Assembly (NCBI RefSeq): GCF_000739895.2
Contig: NZ_BBJS01000050.1
Coordinates: 62,001-126,000, forward strand
Direction of reading: 5' to 3'
Length of the DNA: 64,000 nucleotides
From: Sphingomonas paucimobilis NBRC 13935
Lineage (GTDB): Bacteria > Pseudomonadota > Alphaproteobacteria > Sphingomonadales > Sphingomonadaceae
The translations under genes were made by a program, and so were the position numbers. Under the pieces are notes generated by a model. The model saw only the letters and a list, made by a program, of their open reading frames with translations. It ran no database searches and was not told the origin of the DNA. Numbering within the stretch: position 1 is the stretch's first letter; every line of letters begins with the position of its first letter. Shown piece after piece: positions 45,031 through 53,812 of this stretch.

Positions 45031-46665
45031 TTGGACATCGTCACGCTCAGCCTGTTTCTCCTGCTCGCCGTGGTATTGAGCGGCATCGTCTCTCGCATGC
45101 TGCCCGCCGCCCTGCCCCGCCCGCTCGTGCAGATCGCGCTGGGTGCGGTGATCGGCGGGATCGCCCAGATCCGCGTCGAACTGGATCCGGAAATCTTCTT
45201 CCTGCTGTTCGTCCCGCCGCTCCTGTTCTTGGACGGCTGGCGTATTCCCAAGGACGAACTGTTTCGCGACGCGGGCGCAGTGCTGGGACTGGCGCTGGGG
45301 CTGGTGTTCCTGACGGTGCTGGGCATGGGGCTGTTCATCCATTGGATGATTCCGGCCGTCCCCTATGCGGTGGCCTTTGCCCTCGCTGCCGTGGTGTCGC
45401 CCACCGATCCGATCGCGGTGTCCGCCATTGCGCAAAAGGCCCCGATCCCCAAGCGCATGATGCATATATTGGAGGGGGAGTCGCTGCTCAACGACGCCTC
45501 GGGCCTGGTCTGCCTGCGCTTCGCGGTGGCGGCGGCGCTGACGGGCGCGTTTTCGCTGACCTCGGCCTCGCTGACGTTCCTCTGGATGGCTGTGTCGGGC
45601 GTGGGTCTGGGCGTCGCCATCGCCTGGGGCACGATCAACGCCAAGAACATCTTCGCGCGCCGCTTCGGCGATGACAGCGGGTCGAACATCCTCGTCAGCC
45701 TGCTGATCCCCTTTGCCGCCTATATGGTCGCCGAGCATGTCGAAAGCTCGGGCGTGCTGGCGGCGGCGGCGGCGGGCATCGCCATGTCCTTCACCAACGT
45801 CTCGTCCGGCGCCAAGGCGGCCACCCGCATCCGTCGCCAGGCGGTGTGGGACATGCTGCAATTCACGCTGAACGGCATCATCTTCGTGCTGCTGGGCGAG
45901 CAGTTGCCGCAGGTGTTCGCCGGCGCGCGCGATACGGTGATGCTGACCGGGCATGCCAGCGTCTGGTGGCTGGGCCTGTATGTCGCCGCGATCATCGTCG
46001 GGCTGGCGGTGCTGCGCTTCGTCTGGACCTGGGTGGCGCTGCGCCTGACCCTGTTCCGTCAGCGCAACGATCCCAAGCGGACCAGCCCGCCCCGCCGGGT
46101 CATCACCGCCATGTCGGTCGCGGGCGCGCGGGGTGCGATCACGCTGGCCGGTGCGCTTACCCTGCCGCTGACGCTGAATGACGGCTCGCCTTTTCCCGCG
46201 CGCGATCTCGTCATCTTCCTGGCCTGCGGTGTCATCCTGTTCTCGCTGGTGATCGCCAGCCTGACGCTGCCGCTGCTGCTGCGCGGTCTGGAATTGCCGC
46301 TTGAGGATGCGAACAACGAACTGGACCGCACGCGCGTCGCCGCCGCCAAGGCCGCCATCGCCGAACTGGAACGGCTCCAGCACGAAATGGCCGAGGGACG
46401 CGACGATGCCGACCAATATGTCGAGATCGCGTCGCGCCTGATGGATGGCTATCGCAGCCGCATCGACACGCTGGAGGGGGATTCCGACCCTGACGAGGCG
46501 CGGCGGATGGAGGCGCTGGAGCGCAAGATGCGGCTGGCCGCGATCCGTGCCGAGCGGCGTGTGGTGTTCGACCTGCTCAACGCGCGCGTCATCGGCTCCG
46601 AAACCGCCAGCAAGCTGGGTCGCGAACTCGATCTGCTCGACACCCGCCTGTCCGCCCAGACCTAA
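45031..46665 (+). CDS. Na+/H+ antiporter, CPA1 (NhaP-like) family
   Basis: A 544-residue inner-membrane exchanger. About twelve helices occupy residues 1-410, with the family signatures FFLLFVPPLLFLDGWRI, the ion-binding ALAAVVSPTDPIAVSAI (Asp of the SPTDP motif, about residue 128), and EGESLLNDASGLVCLRFAV. A cytoplasmic tail of about 120 residues with a coiled-coil character (ELERLQHEMAEGRDDADQYVE) follows. It exchanges Na+ or K+ for protons and helps pH and salt balance. The start is the TTG at 45031 with GAAAGG upstream; an in-frame extension back to 44920 has no hydrophobic character. Confidence 0.9.
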   Translation: MDIVTLSLFLLLAVVLSGIVSRMLPAALPRPLVQIALGAVIGGIAQIRVELDPEIFFLLFVPPLLFLDGWRIPKDELFRDAGAVLGLALGLVFLTVLGMGLFIHWMIPAVPYAVAFALAAVVSPTDPIAVSAIAQKAPIPKRMMHILEGESLLNDASGLVCLRFAVAAALTGAFSLTSASLTFLWMAVSGVGLGVAIAWGTINAKNIFARRFGDDSGSNILVSLLIPFAAYMVAEHVESSGVLAAAAAGIAMSFTNVSSGAKAATRIRRQAVWDMLQFTLNGIIFVLLGEQLPQVFAGARDTVMLTGHASVWWLGLYVAAIIVGLAVLRFVWTWVALRLTLFRQRNDPKRTSPPRRVITAMSVAGARGAITLAGALTLPLTLNDGSPFPARDLVIFLACGVILFSLVIASLTLPLLLRGLELPLEDANNELDRTRVAAAKAAIAELERLQHEMAEGRDDADQYVEIASRLMDGYRSRIDTLEGDSDPDEARRMEALERKMRLAAIRAERRVVFDLLNARVIGSETASKLGRELDLLDTRLSAQT

Positions 46666-46721
46666 TCGGCCGATAATTCCGTATCTTACCCGTTGCGCGG
46701 GTCGTGAAATTATCGTGCCTC

Positions 46722-47006
46722 GTGCGCGGGGCGGCACACTGCCTGAATTGCGGCGCCGAACTGCTGGGCCATTATTGCCATGCCTGCTGACGGTCGCCAT
46801 GGTTTTGTGGAAGCGGGCGGCGCATCTGCCGGGGGGTTGCGCTCCTGATGCTCGTCTTCCCCGTGCATCTGTTCCAGCAGGTGCGCGGCGCCTATGTGCT
46901 GGGTCCGGCGGTGGCGCTGGTCATGACGCTGGCGATTCTGGTCATGGCGACGGTGGCGCTGATGCTCTGGATCGTCGCGCTGCTGGCCCTGGGCATGGCG
47001 CATTGA
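46722..47006 (+). pseudogene. Remnant of a DUF3667 membrane protein gene
   Basis: A single frame holds two ends of one family. At 46722-46787 are VRGAAHCLNCGAELLGHYC and then HAC, matching the N-terminal zinc ribbon of DUF3667 (C-x2-CG...YC-x2-C). After an in-frame TGA (46788-46790) and about 18 unmatched codons, bases 46848-47003 encode MLVFPVHLFQQVRGAYVLGP followed by a long hydrophobic helix, as at the C-terminus of DUF3667 proteins. The stop is TGA at 47004. The middle (normally a few hundred residues with several helices) is missing. I interpret it as an internal deletion plus nonsense codon. An alternative reading is two tiny independent genes. Confidence 0.62.
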
Positions 47007-47080
47007 GGCGCCAATCCATTGCAATGACGCAACCCTGAAGCCGACGCGCAAAAAGGGTGGACGCCCCCGATCCACCTCGC

Positions 47081-47102
47081 CATGATACCAAAACATATCA
47101 TG
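47081..47102. promoter_or_regulatory. Candidate operator upstream of the mannosidase operon
   Basis: CATGATA (47081-47087) and TATCATG (47096-47102) form a perfect 7-base inverted repeat across 8 bases, about 190 bases before the first gene of the operon, in otherwise gene-free DNA (47007-47292). A second copy of the motif was not found near the GlcNAc genes. The rest of this gap shows no ORF I can support. Confidence 0.38.
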
Positions 47103-47292
47103 AGAATACCGGCGAACGATAAGCCGGTGGATTTGGGGGTATAGGGTGGCGAGGAAGAGCCTGACACGACGGGGGATTTGTCCTTCTGGCGTCGTTCGCC
47201 CCATTCCCGGCGCTATGCATCCGCTTCTGTCCATGGCCTTGGCCGCGCGTCGCTCGGCGACCGCCAAGGCGCCGTCTTCGGGGAAAATCGTC

Positions 47293-49878
47293 TTGAAACA
47301 TCGTCTCGGCCTGATCCTGGCCGCGCTCGCCCTGCCCTTCCCCGCGCTGGCCGCCCCCAAGACGGTGGCGACGCTTGATCGCTGGCAGGTGCGGATCGAT
47401 CCCAAGGATGCCGAGGCCATGCGCGCCCATCCGCAAGCCGCGAACTGGTTGTCCGCGACCGTGCCAGGCAGCGTGCAGCAGGATTTGATCGCCGCCAACA
47501 TCGTCCCCGATCCCTATAAGGGCGCGAACGAAGCTGCGATCCAATGGGCGGGCCTGACCGGCTGGCAATATCGCACCAATCTCGACGTGACGCCCGCGAT
47601 GCTGCGTCGCGATCATCTCGACCTGGTGTTCGACGGGCTCGACACCTTCGCGACCGTCACGGTGAACGGCCAGCCCCTGCTCTCCGCGGACAACGCCCAT
47701 CGCCGCTGGCGCGCCGATGCCAAGCCGCTGCTCAAGGCGGGCGCGAACGAGGTGCTCGTCACCTTCGCCTCACCAATCAAGACGCTCCAGCCGATGGTGC
47801 TGGCCGAGAAGAATCCGCTGCCCGGCGAATATGACTCGCCCTATGGCGACGAGCCCAAGGGCAAGCAGACCTCGCCCTATATCCGCAAGCCCAAATACCA
47901 ATATGGCTGGGACTGGGCGCCGCGCATCGTCGATATCGGCATCTGGCGCCCCGCCCGGCTGGAGGCGTGGGATGCCGCGCGGATCGACAATCTCCGCATC
48001 GAACAGGAAGCGCTGACCGACGCCGAGGCGCGCATCCTCGCCCGCGCCTCGGTGGTCGCCGACCGTGCGCAGACCGGCCGCATGGACGTGACCGTCACCG
48101 GCCCTGACGGCCGCCGTATCCGGGTAAAGCGCGACGTCGCCTTGCAGCCTGGCGAGAATGACGTGGTCGTCCCCGTCTCGATCACCCGCCCACAGCGCTG
48201 GCAACCGATCGGCTATGGCGCGCACCCGCTCTACACGGTCAACGCCGTGCTGGCAGGCGCGGACGCAACCGAAAAGCGCACCGGCCTGCGCACCGTCGAA
48301 CTGGTCCGCAAGGACGGCAGCTTCGGGCTGAAGATCAACGGCAACGTCATCTTCGCCAAGGGCACCAACGTCATCCCCTTCGACGCCTTCCCCGCGCGCG
48401 TCACCGCCGCGACCGAGCGCCAGTTGCTCGAAAAGGCGGCCAAGGCGAACATGAACATGGTCCGCATCTGGGGCGGCGGCTATTATCCCGAGGATAGTTT
48501 CTACAACGCCGCCGACGAACTCGGCCTGATGGTTTGGCAGGACTTCATGTTCGGGGGCGCCGTCACGCCCCCCGACGCCCAGTTCCGTGAGAATGTCCGG
48601 ATCGAGGCGGAGGAACAGGTCGCACGCCTGCAATCGCATCCCTCGCTCGTCATCTGGGCGGGCAATAACGAGGTGCTGTCGGGCTGGGAAAACTGGTCGG
48701 ATCGCAAGGCGTTTAAAAAGGCGGTCGGCCCCGACGAGCAGGAGCGGATCGGCACCGGCATGGCGGTGCTGTTCGACCGGGTGCTGCGCGAGGCGGTGAC
48801 CAAGAATTCGCCGGGCATTCCCTATTGGCCGGGCTCCCCCTCGACAGATTATGAAGCGCCCACGGATACCGACAAGAATGGCGACCGCCATTTCTGGGAC
48901 GTCTGGTCGGGCTCCAAACCGATCGAGCGCTATACCGACAGTTGCCCGCGCTTCATGTCGGAGTACGGCTTCCAGGCTTTCCCCGACCTGTCGACCATCG
49001 CGACCTTCGCCGATCCGGCGGATTTCCGCATCGACAGCCCGGTGATGAAGGCGCACCAGAAGTTCCTGGCGGGTGAAGGCAATGACCGCATCACCTTCTA
49101 CCTGAAGCAATATTACCGGACCCCGCGCGATTTCGCCGATCTCGTCTATCTGTCCCAGGCGATGCAGGCCCGCGCCATCGGCCTGGCCGCACGTCACCAC
49201 CGCGCCTGTCGGCCGGTGACGCTGGGTTCGCTCTATTGGCAGCTCAACGATAGCTGGCCCGCGATCAGTTGGTCGAGCATCGACTGGACCGGGCATGACA
49301 AGATGCTCCAGCACGAGGTCCGCCGCTTCTTCGCGCCCCAGACCATCGTGGCGGAAACCAAGCCCGACGCGACCCGCATCGCGCTGGTCTCCGACGCCAC
49401 CACGCCGAAGCCGCTCGGCTGGCGCGTCACCGGATATGGCATGGACGGCCGCAAGCTGGGCTCGCAATCGGGCAGCGTGACCATGGCCGCCGCCTCGGCC
49501 AGCGATGTCGCGATGATCCCCGACGCGACGCTCTTCACCGGTGCCGCGCCGGAGAGCAGCTATGCCGTTGCCGAGCTGTTCGATGGCGACAAGGTGATCG
49601 CCCGCCAGATCATCGAGCGGAAGATGCCGCGCGACATGGCCTATCCTGCCCCCGGCATCACCGCCCGCTGGGCGGGCAAATCGCTCACGCTCACCGCCCG
49701 CAACCTGGCGCGACAGGTACAGGTCAGCTTCGGGACCATCGCCGCCGAACCGTCCGACGATGGCTTCGACCTGTTGCCCGGCGAGAGCATCACGCTCACG
49801 ATCGACAGCGACGCGGACGCCGCCACCCTGGCACAGACGCTCGCCATTCACACCCTCGGTCCGAAGGACGCCCAGTGA
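47293..49878 (+). CDS. Exported beta-mannosidase (GH2)
   Basis: An 861-residue GH2 enzyme that removes terminal beta-1,4-mannose, such as the Man-beta-GlcNAc of the N-glycan core. The signal peptide is LKHRLGLILAALALPFPALAA. The sandwich (about 20-200) has WLSATVPGSVQQDLIAANIVPDP, the family start for beta-mannosidases, and KYQYGWDWAPRIVDIGIWRP. The TIM barrel has acid/base Glu460 in WAGNNEVLSGWENW and nucleophile Glu557 in FMSEYGFQAFPDLST. A TTG at 47293 was chosen because it starts the signal peptide and has GGGGAA upstream; an ATG at 47215 is the alternative. It heads the exoglycosidase operon and ends in a GTGA overlap. Confidence 0.91.
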   Translation: MKHRLGLILAALALPFPALAAPKTVATLDRWQVRIDPKDAEAMRAHPQAANWLSATVPGSVQQDLIAANIVPDPYKGANEAAIQWAGLTGWQYRTNLDVTPAMLRRDHLDLVFDGLDTFATVTVNGQPLLSADNAHRRWRADAKPLLKAGANEVLVTFASPIKTLQPMVLAEKNPLPGEYDSPYGDEPKGKQTSPYIRKPKYQYGWDWAPRIVDIGIWRPARLEAWDAARIDNLRIEQEALTDAEARILARASVVADRAQTGRMDVTVTGPDGRRIRVKRDVALQPGENDVVVPVSITRPQRWQPIGYGAHPLYTVNAVLAGADATEKRTGLRTVELVRKDGSFGLKINGNVIFAKGTNVIPFDAFPARVTAATERQLLEKAAKANMNMVRIWGGGYYPEDSFYNAADELGLMVWQDFMFGGAVTPPDAQFRENVRIEAEEQVARLQSHPSLVIWAGNNEVLSGWENWSDRKAFKKAVGPDEQERIGTGMAVLFDRVLREAVTKNSPGIPYWPGSPSTDYEAPTDTDKNGDRHFWDVWSGSKPIERYTDSCPRFMSEYGFQAFPDLSTIATFADPADFRIDSPVMKAHQKFLAGEGNDRITFYLKQYYRTPRDFADLVYLSQAMQARAIGLAARHHRACRPVTLGSLYWQLNDSWPAISWSSIDWTGHDKMLQHEVRRFFAPQTIVAETKPDATRIALVSDATTPKPLGWRVTGYGMDGRKLGSQSGSVTMAAASASDVAMIPDATLFTGAAPESSYAVAELFDGDKVIARQIIERKMPRDMAYPAPGITARWAGKSLTLTARNLARQVQVSFGTIAAEPSDDGFDLLPGESITLTIDSDADAATLAQTLAIHTLGPKDAQ

Positions 49879-52391
49879 TCCCCTTCCTCCTCCTCGCCGC
49901 CGCCGGTCAGGCCGCCGCCCCCGCCCTTCCCGCCGCCGCGCAGAAGCTGACCGTCGAACAGAAGGCGGCGCAACTGGTCAACGAGGCGCCGGCCGAACCC
50001 GCGCTCGACCTGCCGGCTTATGACTGGTGGAGCGAAGGGCTGCACGGCATCGCGCGCAACGGTCCCGCGACCGTCTTCCCGCAGGCGATGGGCATGGCCG
50101 CGACCTGGGATCCGGCGCTGATCGAAAAGGTCGGCGATGTCGTCGCGGTCGAGGCGCGCGCCAAATTCAACACCAAGCCGATCAATGCCGATCGCGGTCT
50201 GTTCGAGGGGCTGACCATCTGGTCGCCCAACATCAATATCTTCCGCGATCCGCGTTGGGGCCGGGGCCAGGAGACCTATGGCGAGGATCCGTTCCTCACC
50301 AGCCGGATCGGCATTGCCTTCGTACGGGGCCTTCAGGGCCCGGACCTGAAGCATCCCAAGGTCATCGCGACCGTCAAGCATCTCGCCGTCCATTCGGGCC
50401 CCGAGGGCGGGCGTGACAGCTTCGACGTGATGGTTTCCCCGCGCGACCTGGAGGCGACCTACCTCCCCGCCTTCCGCGCGACGGTGACCGAGGGCAAGGC
50501 GCTGTCGCTGATGTGCGCCTATAATGCGATCCACGGTACGCCGGTCTGCGCCAACCCGATGCTGATGACGGAGCGGCTGCGCACCGATTGGGGCTTCAAG
50601 GGCCTGACGGTGTCCGACTGCGACGCGGTCGGCAATATCTGGATGTTCCACCATGCCCAGCCTGACGCACCGGCGGCGGCAGCGGCGGCGTTGCGCGCGG
50701 GCACCGACCTCAACTGCGGTAACACCTATCGCGCGCTGCCCGAGGCGTTGAAGCGCGGCCTGATCACCGAAGGCGAGATCGACACCGCGCTTGCCCGCGC
50801 GCTGGCGGTGCGACGGATGCTGACGGTCGATTCCCCATGGAACCGGATCAAGCCCAGCCAGCTCGGCACGCCGGCCAACCGTGCACTGGCGCTGGAGACG
50901 GCGCGCAAGGGCATCATCCTGCTCGACAATCCGAACGACCTGCTGCCGCTCAAGGGCAAGAAGCTGGCGGTGTTCGGCGCCGATGCCGATGACCTGGGCG
51001 TGCTGGAGGGCAATTATCACGGCTCGGCGATCGATCCGGTCACCCCGCTCGACGGCATCCGCGCCAAGTTCGGCCGCGATGTCCGCTATGCGCAAGGATC
51101 GGTGCTGGCCGAGGGTGCCTTCATCAACGTTCCTGAAACCGCACTGTCGGCCAACGGCAAGCCCGGCTTGGCGGTGGAGACGATGGGGGCGAATGGCCAG
51201 TGGATCGCCGCTGGACAGGATCGCCGCATCGATTTCAACTATACCAAGATCGCCCCGTTCCGCCGTCGCTGGACCGGCACGCTGACCCCGCCGGGGCCGG
51301 GCCAGTACAAGCTGCAACTCAACGGCCCCGCCTGCTGGCACGCCTGCCCGCCACATGATCCGGTCAAGCTGTGGATCGACGATCAACTGGTCATCGACGG
51401 CGTGATCGGGGCCAAGAACCTCGAAACCACGATCGACGGCACCGCGCCGCGCCGTATCGGGGTCGAGATCGATCACAAGGGCGGCGACGAAGGCTTCCGC
51501 CTGCAATGGCTGCCCCCCGCCGAAGCGCTTCAGGCCGAGGCGCTGAAGGTCGCCGGGACCGCCGATGTGCTGGTCGCGATCGTCGGCCTGTCGCCCGATC
51601 TGGAGGGCGAAGCGCTGGGCGTCTCGGTCCCCGGCTTTGCGGGCGGCGACCGGACAGAGGTTGTTCTTCCCGAGCCGCAGCGCAACCTGCTCGCCGCGCT
51701 TCAGGCGACCGGCAAGCCGGTGGTCGCGGTAATCGTTTCGGGTTCGGCCGTATCGCTCGGTGATATCAAGCCCGCCGCGACGCTGGCGGCCTTCTATCCG
51801 GGCGCCGAAGGCGGCACCGCGCTGGCCGAAATCCTCAGTGGCGACGTGAATCCGTCGGGCCGCCTGCCCGTCACCATCTATCACTCCGCCGCCGACCTGC
51901 CCGCCTTCGCCGATTACGGGATGAAGGAGCGGACCTATCGTTACTTCACCGGCAAGCCCGCCTGGGGCTTCGGTCATGGCCTGAGCTACACGAAATTCGA
52001 CTATGGCCAGCCGAGCGTGACCGCCAGCGTCGCGGTCGGGCAGCCCGTCGATGTCGCGGTGCAACTCCGCAATATCGGCCAGCGCGGTGGCGAGGAAGTG
52101 GCGCAAGCCTATCTGGTTCCCCCAGCGACCGACGAAAAGCCGGTACTGACCGATCCGATCCTGCAACGCCAGTTGGTCGGCTTCACCCGTGTCGCACTCA
52201 AGCCCGGTCAGACGGGCACGACACGCTTCACCATCGATCCGCGCATGATGAGCCAGGTCTGGCGCGACGGCACCCGCCGCATCCTGCCGGGCACCTACAA
52301 GCTCTATATCGGTGGTGGCCAGCCGGGCGATGGTGCGGGTCAATGGACCCAGTTCACCGTGACCGGTGACGCGCAGGAGTTGCCCAAGTGA
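49875..52391 (+). CDS. Glycoside hydrolase family 3 enzyme with PA14 insert (beta-xylosidase/beta-glucosidase type)
   Basis: An 838-residue GH3 protein. Residues 1-22 look like a short signal peptide. The catalytic barrel has RDPRWGRGQETYGEDPFLTS (about 119-138), KHLAVHSGPEGGRDSFD, and nucleophile Asp248 in TVSDCDAV. The second domain has an inserted PA14 lectin-like module (about 380-520; TGTLTPPGPGQYKLQLNG) and a C-terminal fibronectin-like domain (PSVTASVAVGQPVDVAVQLRN). The GTG start is fixed by a GTGA overlap, with AAGGA upstream. In an operon for N-glycan mannose and fucose removal, a beta-1,2-xylosidase activity (plant N-glycans) is a reasonable proposal. Beta-glucosidase is equally possible from sequence alone. 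Confidence 0.88.
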   Translation: MIPFLLLAAAGQAAAPALPAAAQKLTVEQKAAQLVNEAPAEPALDLPAYDWWSEGLHGIARNGPATVFPQAMGMAATWDPALIEKVGDVVAVEARAKFNTKPINADRGLFEGLTIWSPNINIFRDPRWGRGQETYGEDPFLTSRIGIAFVRGLQGPDLKHPKVIATVKHLAVHSGPEGGRDSFDVMVSPRDLEATYLPAFRATVTEGKALSLMCAYNAIHGTPVCANPMLMTERLRTDWGFKGLTVSDCDAVGNIWMFHHAQPDAPAAAAAALRAGTDLNCGNTYRALPEALKRGLITEGEIDTALARALAVRRMLTVDSPWNRIKPSQLGTPANRALALETARKGIILLDNPNDLLPLKGKKLAVFGADADDLGVLEGNYHGSAIDPVTPLDGIRAKFGRDVRYAQGSVLAEGAFINVPETALSANGKPGLAVETMGANGQWIAAGQDRRIDFNYTKIAPFRRRWTGTLTPPGPGQYKLQLNGPACWHACPPHDPVKLWIDDQLVIDGVIGAKNLETTIDGTAPRRIGVEIDHKGGDEGFRLQWLPPAEALQAEALKVAGTADVLVAIVGLSPDLEGEALGVSVPGFAGGDRTEVVLPEPQRNLLAALQATGKPVVAVIVSGSAVSLGDIKPAATLAAFYPGAEGGTALAEILSGDVNPSGRLPVTIYHSAADLPAFADYGMKERTYRYFTGKPAWGFGHGLSYTKFDYGQPSVTASVAVGQPVDVAVQLRNIGQRGGEEVAQAYLVPPATDEKPVLTDPILQRQLVGFTRVALKPGQTGTTRFTIDPRMMSQVWRDGTRRILPGTYKLYIGGGQPGDGAGQWTQFTVTGDAQELPK

Positions 52392-53812
52392 CGCCGAACC
52401 GTCGTGAGCTGATGGCGGGGGCTGCCGCGCTCGCCGCCACGCCAGCCTTTGCCGCTGCGCCCGCGCTCGTCAGCAAGCGCCCGCCGGTTGCCGAACGCCG
52501 CTTCGTATCGAAGGCGGTCGAGGCGGAGATCACGCGTATCTCCAAGTTGATCGCCGATCCGACGCTGCGCTGGATGTTCGGGAATTGCTATCCCAACACG
52601 CTCGACACCACCGTGTTGTCGCTGGGCGAGGTGAACGGCAAGCCGGATGCCTTCGTCATCACCGGCGACATTCCGTGCCTGTGGCTACGGGATTCGGCGG
52701 CGCAGTTGCGGCCCTATCTCCATCTGGTGAAGCGCGATCCGGCGCTGGGGCGGCTGTTCCGTGGGTTGATCGGGCGACAGGCGCGCTCGATCCTGATCGA
52801 TCCTTACGCCAATGCCTTCATGCAGGACCCGAGCGCCAAGACCAATCTGAGCTGGGCGCTGAAGGACGATACCGAGATGAAGCCCGGCGTCGCCGAGCGA
52901 AAATGGGAAATCGATTCCCTCTGCTACGCGATCCGGCTGGCCTATGGCTATTGGCGCGAGACGGGCGATGTGACGCCGTTCGATGCGGAATGGAAAGCCT
53001 CGGCCCGTCTGATCGTGAAGACCTTTCGCGAGCAGCAGCGCAAGGACGGCCTCGGCCCTTATGGCTTCCGCCGCTCCGCGCCCGAGCCGACCGAGACGCT
53101 CTATCGCGGCTATGGCCTGCCGACGCGCCCCAACGGCATGATCCATTCGGGCTTCCGCCCCTCGGACGATGCGTGCCTGTACGAACAATTCGTACCCGCC
53201 AACCTGTTCGCCATGACGACGCTGCGCGAGTTGGCGACCCTGTCCAACGCGGTCGGTGAGCCTGCTCTGGCACAGGACGCGACCGCACTCGCCGCCGAGG
53301 TCGAGGGTGCGCTGAAACAGCATGGCACCATGACGCTGCCGAGCGGCGAGCACGTCTGGGCGTTCGAGGTCGATGGTTACGGCAATGCCGTCTTCATGGA
53401 CGACGCCAATGTGCCGTCGCTGTCGGGCATGGCCTATCTGGGCTGCGTCGATCCGACCGATCCGCTGTGGCAGCGCACCGTCGCGGCATGCTGGAGCACG
53501 AACAATCCCTGGTATTTCGAGGGCAAGGCCCTGACCGGCATCGGCGGCCCGCATACCGGCCCCGGCCAGGTCTGGCCGATGTCGGTCATCGTCCGCGCGC
53601 TCACCTCGACCGATCCAGCGCTGCTGCGATCTAGCCTAGCGATGTTGCGCGGCTCGCAGGGTGGTACCGGCTTCATTCACGAAGGGGTCGATATCGACGA
53701 TCCCACCAAGTTCACGCGCGACTGGTTCGCCTGGGCCAATGGCCTGTTCGGCGAATTGATCGTCCATGTCGCGGCCACCCGGCCGCAGGTTTTGCGGGAG
53801 ACGTTCGCATGA
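52388..53812 (+). CDS. Exo-alpha-1,6-mannosidase, GH125
   Basis: A 474-residue family GH125 (DUF1237) enzyme that removes non-reducing alpha-1,6-linked mannose. The N-terminus NRRELMAGAAALAATPAFAA is a Tat-type signal. Family segments: WMFGNCYPNTLDTTV, the glycan-binding FVITGDIPCLWLRDSAAQLRPYL, AFMQDPSAKTNLSWALKDDTEMKPGVAERKWEIDSLCY (about 140-180), GMIHSGFRPSDDACLYEQFVPANLFA, and YFEGKALTGIGGPHTGPGQVWPM. The GTG start overlaps the GH3 stop (GTGA). Length matches the family. It lies between GH3 and GH92, the arrangement expected for stepwise trimming of high-mannose chains. Confidence 0.93.
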   Translation: MTPNRRELMAGAAALAATPAFAAAPALVSKRPPVAERRFVSKAVEAEITRISKLIADPTLRWMFGNCYPNTLDTTVLSLGEVNGKPDAFVITGDIPCLWLRDSAAQLRPYLHLVKRDPALGRLFRGLIGRQARSILIDPYANAFMQDPSAKTNLSWALKDDTEMKPGVAERKWEIDSLCYAIRLAYGYWRETGDVTPFDAEWKASARLIVKTFREQQRKDGLGPYGFRRSAPEPTETLYRGYGLPTRPNGMIHSGFRPSDDACLYEQFVPANLFAMTTLRELATLSNAVGEPALAQDATALAAEVEGALKQHGTMTLPSGEHVWAFEVDGYGNAVFMDDANVPSLSGMAYLGCVDPTDPLWQRTVAACWSTNNPWYFEGKALTGIGGPHTGPGQVWPMSVIVRALTSTDPALLRSSLAMLRGSQGGTGFIHEGVDIDDPTKFTRDWFAWANGLFGELIVHVAATRPQVLRETFA

